Shown: positions 57,133 to 64,000 of the stretch, piece by piece
How positions within the stretch are numbered: position 1 is the stretch's first letter
Layout: every line of letters starts with the position of its first letter
Assembly (NCBI GenBank): GCA_020809705.1
Contig: CP085825.1
Span: forward strand, 868,001 to 932,000
Length of the DNA stretch: 64,000 nt
From: Calonectria ilicicola
Lineage: Eukaryota; Ascomycota; Sordariomycetes; Hypocreales; Nectriaceae
Direction: 5' to 3'
Made by a program: the position numbers and the translations under genes
Notes under the pieces: model-generated
Seen by the model: only the letters and a program-made list of their open reading frames with translations
Databases searched by the model: none
Told to the model about the DNA's origin: nothing

Positions 57133-57410
57133 TTAGAAGATCTTGGCGGTAAGATCAATGACAAAGGGAGCTGGCGGCCCAATTAGCAACGTCCAAAGAG
57201 AGGGACTAAGGCGAAGTAGTTTCGTAAAATAAAACGTACAGAGGTACAGGACAACAATGGTGGTCAGGGCCTGCTGGATGGTGAAGTGGGCATCAGCCTC
57301 GAGGGCGCGGATCTCCTCCTTGGACTGCTGGGGGGGCGCAACTGCGAATCTGTCAGTGTGTGGGGTACCACGGCGGCCGATTGCGGGACAGGCGTACATC
57401 CACCGAACAT
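57133..57410 (-). CDS. TOM5: Mitochondrial import receptor subunit Tom5
   Basis: Three exons, 57410-57398 (13 nt), 57341-57240 (102 nt) and 57170-57133 (38 nt), give 50 aa. Introns of 56 and 69 nt both have GTACG donors. The assembled protein begins MFGGFAPPQQSKEEIRALEA, has a helix ADAHFTIQQALTTIVVLYL and ends SPFVIDLTAKIF. This matches the fungal Tom5 pattern: a cytosolic acidic N-terminus, then a single tail-anchor helix with a short intermembrane-space end. Every join is in frame, and the two introns interrupt codons at phase 1. Tom5 passes precursors to the Tom40 pore. The gene is easily missed because no single frame contains it. Confidence 0.88.
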
Positions 57411-58245
57411 TTTGGCTGTTGAGGTTTCTGGCGAAAAAAGTTGAGAAGCGGTGCGGGGAGGGTTGGAGGTCGAGAGCAAGGCTACTGGAGATTCCTGGCT
57501 AGGTTATGCTGCTATCACAGAGATGTCGAGTCTACGATAAAAAAAAATTGGTATCACCAGTATCCAGTGCAGCTGGAAGCGCACGGACCCACAGTCACTT
57601 GGTCAATTGTAGTTTCTCATCGGACCGAGCTTTCCCGGGCTTTTACAATTGTGCTCCTTATCGATAAGGTGTGATATGCGAGCCGCACGTGTGAACTTTC
57701 GAAGTGTCAAGAGCTCCTACATGGGTAGCCACGTAACGAATGCTAAGGTATAGCTTTCCCTGCTCAATGCGCACCTAGAGTCAGTCGCCTTCGGAGATTT
57801 AAAGGATAGGCCACAAATGCGGACCATGTGTGTCTTAAGTATATGTACCTCAGCTTCGCTTTTATCTAATAGCAAACTACATGTAGATGGTTCCAGGGTG
57901 GAGGAATTATAACATGCACTTTGTTGAGCCATGCCGAAATAAGCTACCCTAGTCATCAGCAGGTGGCTTTGAGCACGGTCACAAATAATCTCTCCAATGG
58001 AATCGCAGTGTATTCCCCATCTGGTGTGTCCAAAGGCCGATGACGAAAACGTCATTTGGGCTTTATTGGTTGCGAGTCCTTACTAACACCATCTGGAAAA
58101 GTGTTTTCTAGGTATATTAGGGCGATCCTGCCCCCCAGAATATCTCATTCAACCGTTGAATATTTTTATTTTTATTTCTAAGTCGAAGCAAATTAAGAGA
58201 GGACGGCGTCTTAATAGATGCACACTGCAATAGCAACTAGTGGCA
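57411..58245. other. Intergenic
   Basis: This is the divergent region between TOM5 (-) and the C2H2-like gene (+). An A-run lies at 57539-57547. No gene recognised. Confidence 0.45.
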
Positions 58246-59049
58246 ATGACTTCAGACACGCCTCCACTATGCACTCCCTTCATAAGAGACACTTCCCAAG
58301 ACCACGATCACCACCTTTGGGCTTGTCCATTCTACAAAATGGACCCCCTAGCCTACTACCGCTGCATCGAAAAGAATAAATTGAAAAGATATACCGATGT
58401 CAAGCAACACATTCGTCGCTGTCATAGCAGCCATGCGCTCCCAGGAAAAGATAGTCTAGAGGACGAGGTCACGGCGTTCCGTGATGTGTCTCGGAATCCC
58501 GATGAACAAAAGTGGTTCGGCCTTTGGAATAATCTCTTCAGAGGATATAAACAACCTGCATCGCCATATGTTGAAGTTGGCATCGCTGAGCTCATTGCGC
58601 TCATCCGTAATCATGCCGAGCCTTTACTTGTAACCAAATTGTCTTCATGGTTACAGGATATTATTGACATCAAAGTTGATGAGAGGACCGTGCTGCACCT
58701 CGGAAAACGCATCATTTCGGAAATTTTTGAAGCTTTCCCTGCGACACAGAATGGTGTTAACGAGGTTGCTCTAGCAGCTGCGACAGAGCCTGATACTAAC
58801 ACAGTATTCGGGACGAGCAACTCCGTGGTGCGGTCCACAAATGATCAAATTTCGGTCAACACAATGCAGGACGATGCCAGCAATGTCGATACTGAGGGCC
58901 CTTATCAGGGTGGGCTGCAATTTGCTGTGAATCCTGATGAAATGCACCCACATGAAAACACTTTCGATGATTCTATGATTCAAGAACTTTACTCGACACC
59001 TGAGTTTCCCGCCTTTTTGGACCAATCAGGCGATTTTTTCTTTTACTAG
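58246..59049 (+). CDS. Fungal C2H2-like zinc-finger protein
   Basis: A single exon of 267 aa has its first ATG at 58246 (MTSDTPPLCTPF). Near the N-terminus, WACPFYKMDPLAYYRCIEKN followed by RYTDVKQHIRRCH gives C-x12-C and H-x4-H. This atypical C2H2 arrangement (ACPFYK...R-C...DVKQHIxRxH) is common in fungal proteins of unknown role. The middle is helical (IAELIALIRNHAEPLLVTKLSSWLQD) and the C-terminus is acidic and ends GDFFFY. It may bind nucleic acid, but that is inference. No intron is needed. Confidence 0.65.
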   Translation: MTSDTPPLCTPFIRDTSQDHDHHLWACPFYKMDPLAYYRCIEKNKLKRYTDVKQHIRRCHSSHALPGKDSLEDEVTAFRDVSRNPDEQKWFGLWNNLFRGYKQPASPYVEVGIAELIALIRNHAEPLLVTKLSSWLQDIIDIKVDERTVLHLGKRIISEIFEAFPATQNGVNEVALAAATEPDTNTVFGTSNSVVRSTNDQISVNTMQDDASNVDTEGPYQGGLQFAVNPDEMHPHENTFDDSMIQELYSTPEFPAFLDQSGDFFFY

Positions 59050-59520
59050 GAAATATTATTCGAGCTCCGTCTAGAACAAGCAGATCAGAATGGTAGGGAA
59101 AGAGATCAATGTAGCTTTCAAAAGGAGGAAGGAATGGCGAGTTTCTTGAAGTTCTTGTAGCTAGGGACTCTATTCTTTTCAAACGTTGTGTATTGTCATA
59201 TAGAAAAACTGAGCATTGCATGGGACTGAGTAACTCGAAGGCCGAGCACATGAACAAACCCGAACTGTCGCGAGGCACGCGAGTTAGAGCCGTGAACAAG
59301 GGAGTTCCTCAAAGCTATATAGCAAGACATCACAATAAAAAAACGACGTTCTTGCGTCGCCATTGACCGTGACTTTAGTAAAAGACTCCACCAGAATCCG
59401 TACATGCAGTGTCAACCCGTTGGGCCTCCCTCTAGTACACCCATAATCCTTTCTGACTCATCTTCACTGAACATTAACTCCCCCTTGCCAACGATAAAGC
59501 CACCACGGAAAGATCATCAA
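59050..59520. other. Convergent intergenic
   Basis: This is the 3' flank of the C2H2-like (+) and HNH (-) genes. Nothing recognised. Confidence 0.5.
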
Positions 59521-61319
59521 CTATTCAGTCAGATACAATCCCTCTTCTTGGTCCTCCCCTACCCCGTGGAGCCCTTGTGTGACGTTGGTGCCGAGGGGCT
59601 GATTCTCCTTTTTTGTAGGAGCCTGGATCAGGGCAGCTTGGGTAGTTTGGGTCTCAGATATCTGAAGTTGGATCTTGTTTGGCGATTGACTTCGTGATTT
59701 CCCGCCTGGGCTAGTTGATGGTGGCTGGGCCGATGGCTGCTGGAACGGCGTGTCTAGCAAAGCCTGCGGTTTCTCACGCAGCGGAAGGTCAAAGTATTGA
59801 ACGGGTTCGTCGGCTTCCTCCTCGGCGTCATTCCCCCACGACAACAATCTCTTGAAACTCTGGTCTCTATCCCCGAATGACGGATCGGGCAACAAGTCGA
59901 TAGCATCCGCTGCTCCCGAAATTGCAGCGATCGTGATTAGCGCGAGCTGTACTTGCATCATGCGGTAAAACATGGGCGCCTCATCGGCCGTCATCTTGAT
60001 CTCAAAGAGATGCCCTGAGAGGACTGGGCGCCCGTTCCCGATTCTCGAGATTCCCACTTCGGGATGCACCTGAAGTTGATCTAACATGCTTTTGCCAGGT
60101 GTCTTCTCATCCTCGAGGCTGATCAATCTTTTGGGGTTCTTGATGACAGAGCGAGGCATCCATAGAAATTGGAGCTGAACAACTGACTCCTCATCATTAA
60201 TGTCCAAGATTCCCAAAGGGTTGAAGGCAAAATGCCCATGCGACCACCATCTATGCAAAGTGGGGCCCAGCTCAATCATATTCCAAACTTTGTTAGAGGC
60301 TCGGATTTCAGATGCGAGGGCATTCTTGAGGTGACATTGTGTTCGGTCATCAGGTGGCGGGATTAAGTTTGTCAATATGTCGCTATAGACGCCAGTGAGC
60401 GCGCGGTTGTGAAGGTTTTTATTCCACGAAAATGGAATAATATGACAAACATCAGGGCTGATTCCACCGGTGAGAATGCATCTATCCCCATCTCTTTTGC
60501 GGCATTTCTCCTTTTCGGCCTCGCTGCAGCTTCGGTCGTGATCCCCAGGTTTCCCGGGTGCGTAAGTGGGATCATCATCTTCGTCGTCGCTGCTTTCGCT
60601 TTCGCTTTCGTCCTCATCATCGCCAGCTTCCTCGCCTTCGTCGTCTTCCTCGCCTTCCTCGCCCTCCTCGTCTTCGTCGGCCTCGTCGTCAGTGTTGTCC
60701 TCGTCGTCCTCATTGTCCTTATCACTGTCGTCCTCGTTGTTACTGCCTTCTTCGGAACTACCAGGATGGTCTTGCTTTTGTGCTTTAGACCTTTTCCTCT
60801 TTTGGTTATCAACACGGCCACCAGCGCTCTTTCGCTTCATGGTAGGCGGGTTGTTACCACCAAGAAGAGAGTCTGTCATTTGTTCGTCACTGAGCCGACC
60901 CTTGAGAACTAGGGAAAAGAGTCAGAATGAAACGATAGTTAATGAGCATAAAACTTACAAAATTTGACAATTTCAGGTATTTTGATGATGTCCATGACTG
61001 CGAAATTAGACGTATTGCGAGTAAGAGATCTCAAAGTGGGGAGTGGCATCTTTAGAATTGCCGCATACTGGACAGCAGTGAATTGCCACTTGGGATTATG
61101 GCTAAGAGATCTCATTACTTTTTCGATCTTTACCGCACGAGCAACGCGTTCCTCGCGTTCCTCGAAGGGAATGATGGCAGAAGGTTGGCTGAATGACGGA
61201 CGTTCTGTAGCATACTGTTCGATGCGTGTAACCTCTTCCCGAAGATCGTTGCTAAGATAGTGAGTGCGAAAACCTCTCATGAGTTGGACAAACTGGACGG
61301 CATTTGAAGGGTTTGCCAT
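59521..61319 (-). CDS. HNH-endonuclease-domain protein with acidic tract
   Basis: Two exons, 61319-60959 and 60908-59521, give 582 aa. The 50-nt intron joins IPEIVKF to FLKGRLSDEQM. The first 120 residues are helical (MANPSNAVQFVQLMRGFR, LREEVTRIEQYATERP). After a Lys/Arg patch (KRKSAGGRVDNQKRKRSKAQK), a likely nuclear signal, comes a run of roughly 75 residues almost all Glu/Asp/Ser. The HNH_2-like domain follows: KRDGDRCILTGGISPDVCHIIPFSWN, then LIELGPTLHRWWSHGHFAFNPL, carrying the candidate catalytic His in VCHIIP. The tail is Ser/Gln/Pro-rich. Fungal genomes encode many such proteins with unclear function. The acidic run may aid histone or basic-partner binding (inference). Confidence 0.78.
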
Positions 61320-62040
61320 GGTGAGCGATGTTGGTCCTGGTGAAGGGCTACTGTCGAAAAGGTGGAAGAGACAAGAACGAGAAGCTAGACGAAGGTGATA
61401 AGGTAGAGGGTAGTAAAGAAAGAGGGAAGGGTGATTCACCGAACCAGTGGGTACGCCTAGAGACAGGTTAGACGAAGGGGTCTCGATCACAAGATTAGCC
61501 CTATGCGATGTTGGAAAGGCAACATTTGTAGTTATATGAGAAGTTCTGGTACCCTTTTGGCAGAGGCAGACCGTGTAGACCTGGTAGGCACCCGTTGGTG
61601 GGCCTAGATGCAAACTTTATACTTTCCCAGCTGCCCGCCAGTGTCTTGCCAGTTTCTCGTCAGTTATTTGAAAAATGATGCTTTTGTGGCCCGTAGTGAA
61701 CATTTTAGCTGAAGACACAATGTAAAACTTTGACACATAATGCAAACGCATTAAATTAATTTTGCATGAAGCATTAGGTTTTCACGGAGGATATTTCCAA
61801 TTATTCAATCGGAAACTCGTGAAAAAGCTCACGACTCTTAATTCTATTATCACTTTATCACCAAGACGCAAACTAGGTCAATGGACAAAAAAAATTGGTA
61901 TTAATGATAATTGTTTCCTACATGGCCAACCAAGCGCAATAGCATCCCACAAATACAAAGAAAATGGACTCCTTCCAGGAGGAGCCAGCGCTCCTCACGA
62001 TTCCCGAAAGTGATGTCTTTTGGAGCGCCGAGTCCTGGCT
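61320..62040. other. Intergenic
   Basis: This is the upstream region of the HNH gene (-) and the 3' flank of the MATH gene (-). It is AT-rich around 61680-61860. No gene recognised. Confidence 0.5.
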
Positions 62041-64000
62041 TCAGGCGGTAGCTGCCGTGAGAGGCAAAGCCGCGGTAAACTCGCGGTAATCGATATCATG
62101 TTTGATCAGCAGCTCCTCGTACTCATCTCTGAAGATTTCAAGCTGCTTGCTCTTTCCTCGCTCCCTTTCGAGCTCGGTTCTCGCCTCTAGAACATCGTTC
62201 TTTGTGGCCTTGTACAATCTCTCGTTGGTCTTGGCCAATTTAATGGCATCGTTACGCTCCTTTTCGAGTTGCGCAATCCTGTCCTTCTCGCTCTTAAGTT
62301 CGCTTTGGAGCTGATCCTTAATCTTGACTGTGTCCTTGTAAAGACCAAGGTTAGCAACAGACTCTGTTTTGACTGCGTCACGCTCCTTCGCAGCTGTGTC
62401 GCGCTCCTTTGTCACCGCATCACGCTCCTTTTCGACTCGCGCAAGCTTGTCCTTGTCGGCCTTGAGGCTGATTTCAAGCTGCTCCTTGACCTTGACTGTG
62501 TCCTTGTAAAGATTAAGGTTGGTGACGACCTCTGTCTTGGCTGCGTCACGCTCTTTCACGGCAGCGTTGCGCTCATTTGTCACGGCATCGCGCTGCTTTT
62601 CGAGCTGGGTAACCTTGGTCTTCTCCTTCAATAGAAGGTCATCCTTCGCCTTGAGATCATTCTGTGCCTTCTGGTACAGTTTATTGACCTCATCAAATTT
62701 CAGTTGCATCTGGTGCAACTTATCTGCGAAGTCATGCTTTTCTTTGTGGAGATGGCTGTTTTCTGCGTGCAGCTTTTCGTTGTGCTTCTTCTCGACATCA
62801 TATTTGGTCTGAAGCTCATGAAGCTTGCCCTGCACGCTGATAACCTCGGCCATGCTCGTTTTCAGGCGGGTCTCAGTTACCGAACCGTCCACCTTTGTCT
62901 TCTCCAGCTGCTGATGGAGTTTGGCAACGTGTGCCTTCTCGGCTTGAAGATCCTTGCGGGTCTTTTCAATAATGTCGTGATCCTCCTTCTCATTTTGAGC
63001 ATCCTTTGCCAATCGGTCCTCAAGACCATGGATCGTCTTGTTGAGCTCATCTTCCTTGTGCTTGGCTGCTGCCTGGGCATCGGCAAGCGACTTCGCCAGG
63101 TTGGTGGCCTTCGTTTCCTCTGCGCTAAGCTTGCCTCCCAGCTGCTTGCTCGCGAATGAAAGTCGGCATCAAGGGCATTGAATCGCTGGATGGGTGTCGT
63201 TAGTAACTACTTTGTTTCAGAATGGAGAGGCTACATACATCCTGGGCATACTTGGCAAGGTAACCAGCATGGTCGGCAAAGGCAACAGTCTGAGCCAATG
63301 TCTCAACGATGCTGTCGGGAAATGGGAGAGGCGTCAGAATTCGAGGAAGAGATGGCTGTGCCTGGGGAAGCTTGACTTCGAACTCGCTCCTCTTCAGAGA
63401 AGCCGGATGGGGAGGGTAAAAGCTGCTATTAAAGTCATCAGTATTGCATACCAAGAATAGATGCTTTGACTTACTGGCTGTGGCGGTTGATGTGCACGGA
63501 AAGAGACATTTCGCCAATATCCTCAGAATATTGGTTTTCCTTCATGTTCACAGCAAGTTTCTCCGTCTTCTGGTTCCATGAGCAGTTGATATCGTAGTAG
63601 GAGCTGAAAGAGAACTTGACGGTGTCGGTGCTGCTAACAGGTTGCATTTTCTGGACAGCATTGCGGAACTGGAAATCTTTCTCTTTTCCTGCAGAGCTCT
63701 TTGTCCATTGCCACACAGATAGCACTGGCTTTCCCTCACCAACTCCATCGGGAAGGATGAACATGGCCATCTCATTCTTTGCAAACTCGCGCCATTTGAT
63801 CTTGCCAGTCCAGATGCGTGTGCTTCCAGTAGGGTGCTGGTCTGCTGGTTGCCAAATGCGTTCGAGCCTCATAGTCTCGGAGAACAAAGAAGGATACCAA
63901 TGATGGTGGGCCATGGTAACAGTGAGGCTGTCATAGGCCTTTTGAACAGTCATGGTAAATGTGAACCAACTGGTTGTGAGAGTAAAGGTATCTTCGCCAT
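62041..64000 (-). CDS. MATH-domain, coiled-coil protein (5' end beyond window)
   Basis: Exons are 64000-63475 (partial), 63425-63239 and 63144-62041. Translation is open to the window edge (GEDTFTLTTSWFTFTMTVQKAYD), so the gene starts outside. The N-terminal part looks like a MATH/TRAF-like beta-sandwich (AHHHWYPSLFSETMRLERIW, VLSVWQW, SSYYDINCSWNQ, EMSLSVHINRH). A Pro-rich linker follows, then a coiled coil of about 330 residues full of repeated KERDA and LEKERDAVTKE units. Intron 1 is 49 nt. At intron 2, the best acceptor (63186, after TACTAAC) leads into the wrong frame, while CAG/AAG acceptors near 63142-63146 restore it; see findings. It is probably a scaffold protein. The function of the fungal family is unknown to me. 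Confidence 0.7.

Noticed and set aside
60409..60967. Hydrophobic and poly-Ser + strand frames of 130-170 aa
   Set aside because: They are antisense to the Asp/Glu-rich run of the HNH protein; GAX-rich DNA gives Leu/Val/Ser runs on the other strand.
62877..63086. Arg-rich minus frame overlapping the coiled coil
   Set aside because: It is the shadow frame reached by the proximal acceptor; the heptad-like coiled-coil frame is far better supported.

Overview
This window is fungal nuclear DNA, most likely from a filamentous ascomycete (Pezizomycotina), probably a sordariomycete and perhaps Hypocreales. The evidence is short introns (about 46-130 nt, one of 243 nt) with GT-AG ends and CTAAC/CTGAC-like branch points, dense genes on both strands, and lineage-typical families: DUF3433 membrane protein, Zn2Cys6 regulator, Ivy1, Tom5, nuo-20.8, Nup53, Nup57. 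The genus is inference. I found no tRNA, rRNA, CRISPR array or intact transposon. Exon joins were worked out by hand from splice signals and reading-frame continuity; the lengths given add up in frame.

Layout. 1-26 kb is a housekeeping block: RNA 3'-phosphate cyclase (+), LigB/DODA-type extradiol dioxygenase (-), Nup53 (+), Ivy1 (-), acyl-protein thioesterase (-), LRR protein (-), phosducin-like thioredoxin-fold protein (-), RPS27 (+), a ribonucleotide-reductase-inhibitor/PIP-box protein (+), Gemin2/Brr1-like (-), mitochondrial GatA (+), Prp38 (-) and an unrecognised single-pass membrane protein (+). 25.3-29.1 kb is one large DUF3433 membrane protein (-). 29.1-33.5 kb is gene-free and AT-rich. 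A secreted CAP/PR-1 protein follows at 33.5-34.5 kb (-) with a GC-AG intron and a likely 5'UTR intron. 34.7-42.5 kb is a gene desert that carries a 23-bp x 5 tandem repeat.

42.5-48.1 kb is the most interesting part: an alpha/beta hydrolase (-), a D-tagatose/psicose-3-epimerase-like enzyme (+) and a Zn2Cys6 activator (+). The two intergenic regions between them hold four CGG-N11-CCG inverted repeats (Gal4-type spacing), two in each promoter. This looks like a small self-regulated sugar or sugar-ester catabolic module. An ENA-type P-ATPase (-) lies tail-to-tail with the regulator.

51.7-64 kb returns to mixed content: a possible decayed gene (52.6-53.4 kb, -), complex I 20.8-kDa subunit (-) head-to-head with Nup57 (+), a hidden three-exon Tom5 gene (-), a fungal C2H2-like protein (+), an HNH-endonuclease-domain protein with a long acidic tract (-), and a MATH-domain/coiled-coil gene (-) that runs off the right edge.
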